Assembly (NCBI GenBank): GCA_013813765.1
Contig: JACCRC010000403.1
Span: 1-58,965 of the forward strand
DNA length: 58,965 nucleotides
DNA from: Deltaproteobacteria bacterium
GTDB lineage: Bacteria > Myxococcota_A > Polyangia > Haliangiales > Haliangiaceae
Direction: 5' to 3'
Of this stretch, positions 1-11,939 are shown piece by piece (the stretch's first letter is position 1; every line of letters begins with the position of its first letter). The notes beneath the pieces were generated by a model that saw only the letters and a list, made by a program, of their open reading frames with translations, was not told the DNA's origin and ran no database searches. The translations under genes and the position numbers were made by a program.

Positions 1-173
1 ATCGTGACGTCGTACTTCGTGCTGAGCGCCTCGACGATCTTGTCCTTCACGCGGTCATACGGGAACGTGAGCTGGAGTGCGAACACGAACGTGACCACGG
101 CGAGCAGGAAGAACCCGACGTAGCGCAGCACGAGACGCGTGCGGCGGCCGAGCTGTGGAAGCTGGAAGGCCAT
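1..173 (-). CDS. gspN: T2SS protein GspN, N-terminal fragment (runs off window)
   Basis: Only the first ~57 codons are present; the reading frame is open to the window edge. The translation begins MAFQLPQLGRRTRLVLRYVG and has one hydrophobic segment at about residues 15-35, then leaves the membrane. This fits a bitopic inner-membrane GspN, the last gene of many deltaproteobacterial T2SS operons. The ATG lies one base after the gspM stop, so it is surely co-transcribed. The GspN name rests mainly on position plus the single N-terminal anchor; most of the protein is not visible. Confidence 0.7.
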   Translation of the reverse strand, partial: MAFQLPQLGRRTRLVLRYVGFFLLAVVTFVFALQLTFPYDRVKDKIVEALSTKYDVT

Positions 174-174
174 C

Positions 175-768
175 TCAGCCTCCCTTCTTCTCGGCCGAGC
201 CGGCCGATCCACCGCCCTCGCCCTTCGGCGGCGGCTCCTTCGAGTACGTGGAGACCTCGAGCGTGGCGTCGAGCTTCTCCTTCGTCTTGAAGTCACGGCG
301 AACGTCCAGGCGCGTGACGATCACGACCTTCGAGCCGGTCTCGACCTCCTGGAGGAACTTCTTGAACTGATCGATCGTGAGGTCCGAGATCTGGCAGGAG
401 ACCGAGTTCGTGACGAAGCCGTTGCGCGTGACCGGGTTGCGCGGCGTGGTGCCCTTCAGCGTGAAGCCCGCCTTCTGCGCCGCGTTCGACAGGTAGGTAT
501 CGAGGCTGAGCGGCTCGACGCCCATCGTGGCGACGACATCGTCGGCGGGCTGCGCCGGACCGCGCGCCTTCAGGTCCGCGAGCACCACGAGCGCCTTGCG
601 CATCTTGTCGTTGCGAGCCTCCATGTTGGAGAGACCGTCGGCGATCGACAGGCCGAGCCAGATGATCACCGTGAGTGGCAGCGCGATCGCCGCGACCACG
701 ACCAGGCGTCGCTCTCGCGGAGAGATGCGATCCCAGAAATCACGTGCACGATCCTTTACGCTGGACAT
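175..768 (-). CDS. gspM: T2SS inner-membrane platform protein GspM
   Basis: A 197-residue bitopic protein with a short cytoplasmic N-terminus (ending near SPRERRLV), one transmembrane helix at about residues 22-42, then a coiled and ferredoxin-like periplasmic part. This is the GspM layout: with GspL it links the cytoplasmic ATPase to the pseudopilus. The C-terminus carries a glycine/proline/lysine-rich tail (PPPKGEGGGSAGSAEKKGG). It sits 7 bases after gspL and 1 base before gspN, the usual L-M-N order. Family assignment relies on topology and neighbourhood because GspM diverges strongly. Confidence 0.85.
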   Translation of the reverse strand: MSSVKDRARDFWDRISPRERRLVVVAAIALPLTVIIWLGLSIADGLSNMEARNDKMRKALVVLADLKARGPAQPADDVVATMGVEPLSLDTYLSNAAQKAGFTLKGTTPRNPVTRNGFVTNSVSCQISDLTIDQFKKFLQEVETGSKVVIVTRLDVRRDFKTKEKLDATLEVSTYSKEPPPKGEGGGSAGSAEKKGG

Positions 769-775
769 GACGACC

Positions 776-2440
776 TCACATGCACGCCGTGGTGATGGTT
801 AGCTTGAAGCGTTTGGTGCCGTCGGCCTGGGTATCCGTGGGCCCGCGAGCGACGTCCTTGAAGCACTCGATCTTCTTGAGCTCGGTGACGAGCAAGTCGA
901 TGCCCTCGGCGGTCTTCGTGGTGCCCTGCAGGTCGACCTTCACGTCGTCGATCTGCATCTGATCGATGTCGAGCGTGATCTTCTCCTTGGGGGGAACGTG
1001 GTTCGAGACCTCGAGGAGGATGTCGTACGCAGACATCTTCGGAAGTGGTGAAACAACCCCCACTCCACCGGGCCCGGTGGAGGCGAGCACGTCATCGGCG
1101 GACTTCGACTCGCCGAGCACGTCGGCGGACTCCGTCGCGAGCCGCGTCGACAGGACCTTCTCGGCCTTGCGCAGGCGGTAGAGATCCGCGTACGCGCTGC
1201 CGGCGGCGAACGCTGCGATCGCGAGCACCGCGGCACCGAGCGGAACGGCCTTCGCGCGCAGGAACGAGAGGTCCATCTTCACGGCGAGCGATCCGGATCG
1301 GAGGTCGAACTGCGGGCGGCCCCCGGCACAGTCGTACGCCATGCCGATGGTCATCGCGGCGCTGTCGATCGGCAGCTGCGACGAAGTCGCGCCGAGCCGC
1401 GGGCCGGCGAGGACGATCACGTCGTCGGGCGTAGGCCGCCAGCACGCGACGCCGAGCTGCTCGGAGAGGTACGAGCTCATGCCGCGGAGGCGCGAGCCGC
1501 CGCCGACGAGCAGCGCCGCGATCGGGGCGAACCCGGTGCGCGCACGGCATGCGGCGAGCGTCTGGCGCAGATCGCGCGCGAACGGCTGGAGCTCGCCGAC
1601 GGTGACCGAGTGGATCCGCGCCCACTGATCGGAGGTCGCGGGCTCGGTCTGCGATGCGACGAAGCCATCCGAGTGCTTCGCGCGCTCGGCGTCCTGCCAC
1701 GGGAGCTTCCAGAACTTCGCGATCGCTTCGGTCACGTGCTTGCCCGCGCGCGCGATGCTGCGGCTGAACACGGCCTTGCCATCGGCGACGACGACGACAT
1801 CGGTGCGATCGTGGCCGACATCGATGACGGCGACCGCACCGTCGGTGCGCGCCTTCGTGAGCGACGGCGTGTGCTGCACGAGCCGAACGGCCGAGCCACC
1901 GCACGCGAGGATGCCGCGCGGATCGAAGCCGCACGACTTGCCCATCTCGATCAGCTGCTCCGCGCGCTCCTTGCGCATCGCGTAGGTCAGGACGCGCATT
2001 CCCTCGGTGGGCGCGGCGAGACGGCCGCGGCCGGCGTCGGGCAGCGCGGCGCTCGGGTTGTTCGGATCGGCCACAGGCGGCGCGGGAATCGCCTCGAACG
2101 TGTAGACCATGTCCTCGAGATCGACGGGCACCACGCCCTCGAGCTCGCCGCCGACGGCCTTCTCGAGCTCCGAGCGGCGCAGGTTCTTGAAGCCGAAGTC
2201 GAGCACCTGGGTGAATACCTGGTCGCCGAAGACGCCGATGTAGCCGTTGTCGTCGCGGAGCCGCAGCTCCTCGATCAACGAGGCGAGCACGGCCTTCGCG
2301 CGCGTCTCCGCCGGTTGATCACCGGGAGGCACGAGCCGCTCGACGACGTTGAGGAGCGTGGCGCCGCGAATGCCTGGGCTGGCGATCGCCAGCTTCACGC
2401 TCCACGCGCCGAGATCGACCGCGAACACGCGACTCGCCAT
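776..2440 (-). CDS. gspL: PilM-like GspL of the type II secretion system
   Basis: 554 residues. The N-terminal ~370 residues are an actin-like ATPase-fold domain of the PilM/GspL type, starting MASRVFAVDLGAWSVKLAI (phosphate-1-like DLGAWSVK) with a later VAVIDVGHDRTDVVVV (phosphate-2-like) and LLVGGGSRLRGM (adenosine-like). A transmembrane helix follows at about 395-420 (AVPLGAAVLAIAAFAAGSAY), then a periplasmic PilN-like ferredoxin domain. The arrangement equals a PilM-PilN fusion, which is what GspL is structurally, but here the nucleotide-binding motifs look better preserved than in enterobacterial GspL. It recruits GspE to the platform. The gene starts 1 base downstream of gspK. Confidence 0.88.
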   Translation of the reverse strand: MASRVFAVDLGAWSVKLAIASPGIRGATLLNVVERLVPPGDQPAETRAKAVLASLIEELRLRDDNGYIGVFGDQVFTQVLDFGFKNLRRSELEKAVGGELEGVVPVDLEDMVYTFEAIPAPPVADPNNPSAALPDAGRGRLAAPTEGMRVLTYAMRKERAEQLIEMGKSCGFDPRGILACGGSAVRLVQHTPSLTKARTDGAVAVIDVGHDRTDVVVVADGKAVFSRSIARAGKHVTEAIAKFWKLPWQDAERAKHSDGFVASQTEPATSDQWARIHSVTVGELQPFARDLRQTLAACRARTGFAPIAALLVGGGSRLRGMSSYLSEQLGVACWRPTPDDVIVLAGPRLGATSSQLPIDSAAMTIGMAYDCAGGRPQFDLRSGSLAVKMDLSFLRAKAVPLGAAVLAIAAFAAGSAYADLYRLRKAEKVLSTRLATESADVLGESKSADDVLASTGPGGVGVVSPLPKMSAYDILLEVSNHVPPKEKITLDIDQMQIDDVKVDLQGTTKTAEGIDLLVTELKKIECFKDVARGPTDTQADGTKRFKLTITTACM

Positions 2441-2441
2441 A

Positions 2442-3812
2442 TCAGTCTTCCCTCAGGAACACCCATGCCCCTTTGGGCACGGGAGGTTTACGAGCGTTCT
2501 GCAGGACGACCTTCGTGTCCCACACGCCCGTCAGCGTCGAACGGATCGGCGGATACACCGGCGACCCATCTGCGTTCTTCTGCTTGCGCTCGATCTCGCC
2601 CCACGCCTGCACGCGATAGGTGCGGCGTGGACCGGCGGTCGCCATCTGGCCGAGCTTGGCCTTATCGAGCTCCATCCCGAGCTTCTCGCCCGACGACAGT
2701 CCGGGGATTCCCGCGCTCATCGCCGCGTTCGCCGCACTTCCCTGCGTGCTGCTACCGCCCGCGACCTCGCCGAGCTGAGAGGCCGGATCCTTCACGAAGT
2801 CGATGAAGTCATCGAGCGTCGTGAACGTCATGCCGAACTGCTTCGCCTTCGCGACGAGCCCCGCGAGCATGAACAGCTTCTGCGGGTTCTGCAGCAGCGG
2901 ATCGTTCGGGTTCTTCGCGGCGAGGTAAAGGATCGCGGCGACGAGCTGGCTGTTCGACAGCGCCGACAGGTTCGTCTTGCAGCCGCCGTAGACGGTGAAC
3001 GCGGAGCCGAACAGCGTCCAGAACCGATCATCGATGCCGCGCGCCAGCTTCAGCTCGCCGACGGTGTCGATGTAGTTGTTCTTCGGCTTGTACGGATCCT
3101 TGAGGCTCTCGTAGCCGTAGTCCTCGGTGGTGCCACGGTCCCGGTTCTTGAGACCGTTCGAGTCGATATAGTCGATCATCGCGGAGACCTGCATCGCGCG
3201 ATCGCGGCGGTAGCCCTCGGCATCGGCCTCCTCGAACAGCGGATCGTAGGCCGGGAAGAACACCAGCGCGTCGAGCGCGCTCTTCAGCGTGGCCGCGGTG
3301 GCATCGGTGCCGTTCGCGCAGTTGACGTTGATCTTGTCGTCCTCGGTCGTGATCTGACCGACGATGCCGCACGAGCCGATGTCCGCGCCAAGGCCCTTCG
3401 CGTCCGACGACGAGAAGCCGACCGCCGCCTGCACTTCCTCGGCGGAGCCGCAGAACGCGAGCAGGACCTGATCGGCGAAGTCGGTGATCTGCACCATGCC
3501 GCGCAGCTCCTTGATGTTGTCGATACGCTGCTGGAGCCGGATCACGAGCTCCGAGAGGTTCGATGCGGAGCGCGCGAGGAACTGCGCCCGCATCTGGTCG
3601 CGGTAGTTCGCCGCCGAGATCATGTCGATGTTCGTGGAGGTGCCGAACTGGTTCGAGATCACCAGCGTCAGCGCGATCGCGATCAGCACCGTGATCAGGG
3701 CAACGCCACGTTGTCTGCGGCGCCGCTTCGGCGCGTGCCTACGTGGCACCGGAGTGCCTCCGAGGCTGCGTTCCATCGTCAGGAACGTCCAGATATGCTT
3801 TGCGATCCTCAT
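2442..3812 (-). CDS. gspK: Minor pseudopilin GspK
   Basis: 456 residues from the ATG at 3812, which overlaps the gspJ stop as ATGA; this coupling decides the start, and the open frame further upstream is only read-through inside gspJ. A long basic leader (KRRRRQRG) precedes the prepilin cleavage site G/VALITVLIAIALTLV. Position +5 is Thr rather than Glu, as expected for GspK, which caps the pseudopilus tip with GspI and GspJ. The large globular domain contains two helical K-type segments and cysteines (CGSAEE, CGIVG, NCANGT, GGCKT). The mature length is larger than the other pseudopilins, as usual for K. Confidence 0.92.
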   Translation of the reverse strand: MRIAKHIWTFLTMERSLGGTPVPRRHAPKRRRRQRGVALITVLIAIALTLVISNQFGTSTNIDMISAANYRDQMRAQFLARSASNLSELVIRLQQRIDNIKELRGMVQITDFADQVLLAFCGSAEEVQAAVGFSSSDAKGLGADIGSCGIVGQITTEDDKINVNCANGTDATAATLKSALDALVFFPAYDPLFEEADAEGYRRDRAMQVSAMIDYIDSNGLKNRDRGTTEDYGYESLKDPYKPKNNYIDTVGELKLARGIDDRFWTLFGSAFTVYGGCKTNLSALSNSQLVAAILYLAAKNPNDPLLQNPQKLFMLAGLVAKAKQFGMTFTTLDDFIDFVKDPASQLGEVAGGSSTQGSAANAAMSAGIPGLSSGEKLGMELDKAKLGQMATAGPRRTYRVQAWGEIERKQKNADGSPVYPPIRSTLTGVWDTKVVLQNARKPPVPKGAWVFLRED

Positions 3813-4489
3813 TGGACGAAGTTGAGGGGTTCTTGCAGCACGATCCGTGCCTGCGTCGTGACCTTGTAGTCGTTCTCGCCGGGGTCCTTGACGGTCACCG
3901 TGATCCGCACCCGGCTCGGCAACAGGCCCTTCTGGCCATCGGACTGCGTCGTGTCCCAGGCGTCCTGCCACTCGAGCGTCTTCCAGTTGAAGAACTCGAG
4001 CTGCACCGACTGCACGTCGGTGAGGAGCACGTCGTAGTCGCTCGCGAGATCCTCGGGCGGCTCGTTCGACGGCCGCCTCTGCTCGCGCCGGATCCAGTCG
4101 ACCGCGCCCGACTTGGTCGGGTTGTTGCGCTGCATGTACTGGATCACGGTCTGCTCGGACTCGTTCGCGTCGGCCCACAGCACGCGGTGGCCCAGGGTCG
4201 AGAATCGGATCTCCGGCACCTTCGTGCTGCTCTTCGCGACGAACATCGTGCGCGGATGGCTCTGCGACGTGTCCTCGTTACGCGAGAGGTAGGCGGCCTG
4301 GAAGTCCGCGACCACGCGCGACATCGCCATCCGTAGCTCGTGATTGCGCTGCTCGTACTTCTCGAACGTGCGCTTGGTATCGGCCGTGTTGGAGATCGTC
4401 CTCCACGCGAGCGCCATCATCATGACCATGACGGCGCTGGCGATCATGACCTCGATCAGGGTCAGGCCGCGTTGTCCGCGCGCGCTCAC
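3809..4489 (-). CDS. gspJ: Minor pseudopilin GspJ
   Basis: 226 residues. Prepilin peptidase site MSARGQRG/LTLIEVMIAS with Glu at +5, then a single hydrophobic helix. Size and position between gspI and gspK identify it as GspJ, a component of the pseudopilus tip complex. It overlaps gspI at 4486-4489 and gspK at 3809-3812, both as 4-base stop/start overlaps, showing strict translational coupling across the I-J-K tip genes. Confidence 0.92.
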   Translation of the reverse strand: MSARGQRGLTLIEVMIASAVMVMMMALAWRTISNTADTKRTFEKYEQRNHELRMAMSRVVADFQAAYLSRNEDTSQSHPRTMFVAKSSTKVPEIRFSTLGHRVLWADANESEQTVIQYMQRNNPTKSGAVDWIRREQRRPSNEPPEDLASDYDVLLTDVQSVQLEFFNWKTLEWQDAWDTTQSDGQKGLLPSRVRITVTVKDPGENDYKVTTQARIVLQEPLNFVQ

Positions 4490-5259
4490 GGGGTCCTCCC
4501 CGAGCCGGAGCCGCGACCGGACCCTCGGCCGCTGCCACGGCCGCTGCCGCTGCCCGCGCCGCTACCAGTGTCTTCCGGGAGCTCCTGCGAGCCGAGGCCC
4601 GAGAGCACCTTGTCCATCGCCGCAGCATCGGTGAAGTACGCGACGACCCGCATGTCGCGATCCGATCCGACGACCTGCCACTTCACGTACAGCGTGACCT
4701 TGCGGATCGAGACCTTCAGGACCTGCTGGACCATGCTGTACTGACCCTGGATGAACGACGCGCCCGCCATCGAGTCCGCATCCTTCGAGGTCGAGCCGCC
4801 TCCCGCGAAGCCACCGCCGAGCATCGACATCATGCCGCCGAGCGCGCTGTCCTGAAACCCGCCGGGGACCTCGCCGGAGCCAGCGTCCGAGCCCGAACCG
4901 GGGGAGCCCGATCCGCTGCCCGCCGCCATCGTCTGCAGCTTGTCCCAGCTCGGTAGCTCGACCTCCTCGATCTTTGCGCACCACTCGACGCCGGGCCAGC
5001 CCTCGTCCTCGAACGGCTTGTAGTCGGTACACGTATCGTCCGCGTCCGCGAGGCCGGTCTCGGAGTAGCCGTCTTTGATCAGCGTCTCCTCGATGTCGTA
5101 CATCTTGCCGCGCGCGAGGTCGGTGACGACTCCGATCATCTGCGCCTGCCGTGCATTGAAGATGTTGCTGGCCGCGCTCTTGAGCAGCACGGTCAGCGCG
5201 AAGCCGAGCAGCGCGAGGCCGATCATGACCTCGAGCAGCGTGAAGCCCTTCTGCTTCAC
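4486..5259 (-). CDS. gspI: Minor pseudopilin GspI with a Gly/Ser/Arg-rich tail
   Basis: 257 residues with a very short leader, MKQKG/FTLLEVMIGLALLGFALTV, and Glu at +5: the GspI class, which nucleates the tip complex. GspI proteins are usually about 120-130 residues long. This one is doubled in size by a low-complexity insert near residues 115-135 (GSGSGSPGSGSDAGSG) and a C-terminal tail of GSG/GRGSG repeats (DNA 4489-4566). The core follows normal GspI organisation, with SAASNIFNARQAQMIGVVTD directly after the helix. Overlaps gspH (5256-5259) and gspJ. Confidence 0.9.
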   Translation of the reverse strand: MKQKGFTLLEVMIGLALLGFALTVLLKSAASNIFNARQAQMIGVVTDLARGKMYDIEETLIKDGYSETGLADADDTCTDYKPFEDEGWPGVEWCAKIEEVELPSWDKLQTMAAGSGSGSPGSGSDAGSGEVPGGFQDSALGGMMSMLGGGFAGGGSTSKDADSMAGASFIQGQYSMVQQVLKVSIRKVTLYVKWQVVGSDRDMRVVAYFTDAAAMDKVLSGLGSQELPEDTGSGAGSGSGRGSGRGSGRGSGSGRTP

Positions 5260-6059
5260 TTCTCGCCCTCCGCGTCGCGCTTCACATCGCGGTCGCCCAT
5301 CGCATTGCGCAGCATGTGATCGTCGACGCTCTTCAGCTTGCCGTCGCGTAGCTCCACGCGGCCGGTCAGGCCGTAGACCAGCACGCTGAACGTCTCGCTG
5401 CCGTCGGTGATCTCGATGACGGTCTTCTCCGCCGAGCCCATGGGGAAGAAGTAGATGGCGACGTGGCCCTTGGTGACGCCCTCGTCGAGGTGCTGGACCC
5501 AGACCTCCTTGAACTTGATGCCCTTGCCCGAGTAGAGCTTGCGCGCCCAGCCCTTGCCGGTCGCGTCACCGGTGATGTCGTCCTTCGCCGGCGTGCAGGT
5601 GCGGTCGGCGACGTGATGACCCGCCACCGCGATGGCGCGCTTCGTGGCCTCGTCCGGATCTCCCGCGGCAAACGCGTCCTCGGGCATCTGCCCGAGTCGT
5701 TGCTTGCCGCGCTCGAGCGCGTCCTTCACGTCCTCGGGCTTCTTGTCGAGCTTCTCGTTGCGCACGATCGCCGTCTGTCCCTGGCAGACCTCGACGATGT
5801 ACTGGTGATCCTCGAGATCGAGGACCACGCGGTGCATCTCGCCGTGCTCGATCGAGAGCTGGTTGGTCCGTCGCAGCACCGCTGCGAGCTCCGTCGCGTT
5901 CTCGACGAGATCCGCCTTCGTGATCATCCGGAACCCGGACCTCACGAGCACGGCGCCGCCCCCGATGATCGCGAGCACGATCATGATCTCGAGGACGGTC
6001 ATCCCGCCGGCTCGTTGGCCGAGCTTGCGAGGCCGCAAGTGTGAACGACGACGGCGCAT
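5256..6059 (-). CDS. gspH: Minor pseudopilin GspH
   Basis: 267 residues. Long basic leader ending in GQRAGG, then the cleaved hydrophobic helix MTVLEIMIVLAIIGGGAVLV with Glu at +5 of the mature protein. Gene order G-H-I-J-K makes this GspH, which joins the tip complex to the GspG shaft. A charged stretch (KKPEDVKDALERGKQRLG) inserted in the globular domain makes it longer than the roughly 150-190 residues common for GspH. Four bases separate it from gspG. Confidence 0.9.
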   Translation of the reverse strand: MRRRRSHLRPRKLGQRAGGMTVLEIMIVLAIIGGGAVLVRSGFRMITKADLVENATELAAVLRRTNQLSIEHGEMHRVVLDLEDHQYIVEVCQGQTAIVRNEKLDKKPEDVKDALERGKQRLGQMPEDAFAAGDPDEATKRAIAVAGHHVADRTCTPAKDDITGDATGKGWARKLYSGKGIKFKEVWVQHLDEGVTKGHVAIYFFPMGSAEKTVIEITDGSETFSVLVYGLTGRVELRDGKLKSVDDHMLRNAMGDRDVKRDAEGEK

Positions 6060-6062
6060 TGA

Positions 6063-6479
6063 CTACCAGGACTTGACGTCGTCCGCGGTGCCTTCCTTGC
6101 CATCCTCACCGGGCGACATGACCGCGAGGCCCTTCGCGCCGGCCGGCAGGTTCTGGCCGCACATCATCTTGTAGGTGCCGCCCCACGGATCCTTGATGTC
6201 CTTGTTGTTCATGTACTCGTTGAGGTCCTCGAGCTTGTCGGGGCACGCCTTGTCGGGGTGCGACGCCGACCACGACGGATACGCCTCGTACGCGTACTTG
6301 GTGACGGTCGCCTTCGCGATGTCTCCCTTCGACTCGCCGAACATCTTCATGACGCGCGGTCCGACGACCAGGCCCATGACGAGGGCGAGGATCGCGAGCA
6401 CGATCATGATTTCGAGGAGGGTCATGCCCCTCTGAGCACGACGGGCGGTACGGGACAGACGGGTGCGGATGATCGACAT
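6063..6479 (-). CDS. gspG: Major pseudopilin GspG
   Basis: 138 residues starting at the ATG 6479, chosen because AAGGAG lies 6 bases upstream; a GTG at 6500 in the same frame would overlap the gspF stop and has no such site. Leader MSIIRTRLSRTARRAQRG, then MTLLEIMIVLAILALVMGLVV, a canonical type IV prepilin N-terminus with Glu at +5. The C-terminal calcium loop typical of GspG is visible as SPGEDGKEGTADDVKSW. Two cysteines (ACPDK and MMCGQ) may form a disulfide. GspG is the shaft subunit of the pseudopilus. Confidence 0.95.
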   Translation of the reverse strand: MSIIRTRLSRTARRAQRGMTLLEIMIVLAILALVMGLVVGPRVMKMFGESKGDIAKATVTKYAYEAYPSWSASHPDKACPDKLEDLNEYMNNKDIKDPWGGTYKMMCGQNLPAGAKGLAVMSPGEDGKEGTADDVKSW

Positions 6480-6485
6480 ATGGGT

Positions 6486-6491
6486 CTCCTT
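6486..6491 (-). promoter_or_regulatory. Strong ribosome binding site of gspG
   Basis: On the minus strand AAGGAG is followed by a 6-base spacer (ACCCAT) and ATG. It is the best Shine-Dalgarno match in the operon and sits in front of the most abundant subunit, which fits a need for extra GspG. It also fixes the gspG start. Confidence 0.75.
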
Positions 6492-6496
6492 CTTCT

Positions 6497-7753
<1,257 letters not shown>

Positions 7754-7757
7754 GGCG

Positions 7758-9571
<1,814 letters not shown>

Positions 9572-9572
<1 letters not shown>

Positions 9573-11926
9573 CAGGGGCCCTTCTTTGCCGGCGGGGGCG
9601 TCTCGTCATCCGGGTCGTCGATGTTCGACGGCTCGTAGTCGAGTGCACCCGGCGCGACGCGCTGGCGTGCGCCCATGGCGCGGAGGACGTCGAGGTCTTG
9701 CTCGACGGACTGCACCGACCGGTTGATCTCCTCGATCAGACCGCGCTTGCGGCGGTAGTCGATCTTCGGCTCGTACTTCATCTCGTTCAGCGTCGTGAAC
9801 GAGCGCACGAACTCCTCGCGCTCGCGCACCTTCCGCTCGCGGATCGACTGGAGATCGAGCTGGTCCTTGATGATGTAGGGCGTCAGGAGGATCAACAAGT
9901 TTGTCTTGCGCTTGGACTTCGTCGAGTACTTGAAGAGGTAGCCGAGGATCGGGATATCTCCGAGGAGCGGGACCTTGGTGACGTTGTAGATGTCCTTCTC
10001 TTGGATCAGGCCGCCGATCACCACGCTCTGCTGATCGTGGACAACGACCTGGGTCTTCAGTTTCCGCTCCGTCCACGTCGGGCCGAGCTCGGGATCCTTG
10101 CCGCCGATGTCCTTCGTCTCCTGCTCGATCTCGAGGCGCACCGCGTCGTTGCTCGAGATGTGCGGCGTGACGTTCAGTGTGAGGTTCAGCTTCTCGCGCT
10201 GGATGTTCTGACCGATCGATCCGGCGAGGCCTGCCGCGCCCCCGCCGGCCGGCGCACCGAAGCCGCCGAATGAAAGACCCGCCTTGTACGGGATGTTGTT
10301 GCCGACGGAGAACTCCGCCTTCTCGTTGTCGATCGCGATCACGTGCGGCGCGGACAGGATGTTCGAGTTGTCCTGGCTCGAGAGCGCCTGGAACAGCACC
10401 GCGTAGCTCGGGATGCTCACACCGAGCAGCGACTGCGAGTTCGACAGCGGCGAACCGATCAGGCCACCGATGAGACCGGTCGCCGCGGCGAGCGTCTTGA
10501 TGTCGAGCGAGCGCAGCGTCGGCGTCTGCACGCCGCCGAGCACGAGGTCGCCGTTGTTGATCGGCAGGCCGCCGTGCGAGCTCGAGCCGATCGACAGGTC
10601 CTTCGAGAGCTGGACCTCGAGGATCAGCGCCTCGATGAAGATCTGGCGGCGTGGCTGATCGAGACGCTTGATGACGTCCTTGATCGCGATGTAGTCGCGG
10701 CCGCTCGACATCACGATCAGCGAGTTCGTCGGCTTGTCGCCGATGACGCGGACCTGACCCTCGAGCGAGGTGCCGAGATCACCGGTCTGCGGCGGCGGCG
10801 GCGCATTGCCCGCCGGGTTCGCGCGGGCGGTGCCGGCCGCGCCACCACGGCCACCGGCCTGCTGGCCCTGCCCCATCGCCGAGTTCAGCGTGGTCGCGAG
10901 CTCCTCGGCGAGCGCGTTCTCGAGCGGGTGGACACGGATCGACGTGCCGCCCTCGGTGTCGAGCGAGATGTCGAGGCGCTCGACGAGTGCCTTGACGCGG
11001 TAGTAGCCGGCCTGGCTCGACACCACGATCAGCGTGTTCGTGCGGTCGTCGACCAGGATCTTCGAGGGCACCGCGCCCGCGACCTCATCGCCGCCCGGGC
11101 GCGCCGGACCATCATTGCCCGTCGCCGGACCGCCGCGCTTGCCCTGCGCGGCGACATTGCCCTGCCCACCGGCCGCTGCCGAGATACCGAGGATCTCGTT
11201 GAGCTTCTGCGCGAGCTGCGTCGCATCGGCGTGCTGCACCGGGATCGTGTAGATGCCGTCGGAGCCGCCGGGAACGTCGATCGCGCGCGCGATCGACATC
11301 ATGTCCCGCACCTGGCTCGCGTAGTCGGTGATGATCAGGATCGAGCCGGCGGTCTGCACGTTGCCGGCAGGCGAGCGGATCGAGTCGAGCGCGCCGCGCA
11401 GCGTCTCGATCTGCGCGTACGACGGGCGCAGGATGTAGCGGACCATCTGGTCCTGATTGCCCGGCGTGCCGCGCTTGTAGATCGGCACGGTCTCGCTCTT
11501 CGCGGTCGCGCTCTCGACGATCCGCAGCATGTTGCCCTTGGGCACCACGGTGAGACCCATCGTCGACAGCGCGACGAGGAACACGTTGTACGCCTCGGCG
11601 GCGCTCATCTTGTTCGGCGCCATCACCGTGACCTTCTTGCCGGTCGAGACGATGCGCGGATCGAGGATGAAGTTCTTGCACGTGAAGCCCATCGCCCACG
11701 CGATGAGATCCTTCAGCTCGGTCTCCGGCTTGAACGTGACGGCGACCTGGCCCGTGCGCTTCTTGCACGGGTACAGCGTGTCGTCCTCGCCCGCCGCCGC
11801 GGATCCGGTTCCGGCGTTCGGTGCGGGCTGCGCGACGGCGTGCTGCACGGGGGCCAGTGCCACGAACAGCGTGACGACCAGCAGCGATGCCAGCGCGGTC
11901 TTCAAGGGTAGGTGCTTCGTAGTCAT
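9572..11926 (-). CDS. gspD: T2SS outer-membrane secretin GspD
   Basis: 784 residues with a Sec signal (cleavage near AVAQPAP), N0 domain (VAVTFKPETELKDLIAWAMG), N1-N3 ring domains and a C-terminal secretin domain: VIGGLIQEKD, KVPLLGDIPILGYLF and NLLILLTPYII are the family signature. A Gly/Pro-rich insert (GGQGNVAAQGKRGG region) sits between N1 and N2 and another (GGRGGAAGTARANPAG) in N3. No lipobox is present, so outer-membrane insertion may need a separate pilotin, or proceed without one. The C-terminus carries a short acidic/proline extension (DDETPPPAKKGP). Confidence 0.96.
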
Positions 11927-11939
11927 TGGATAGTCCAGT

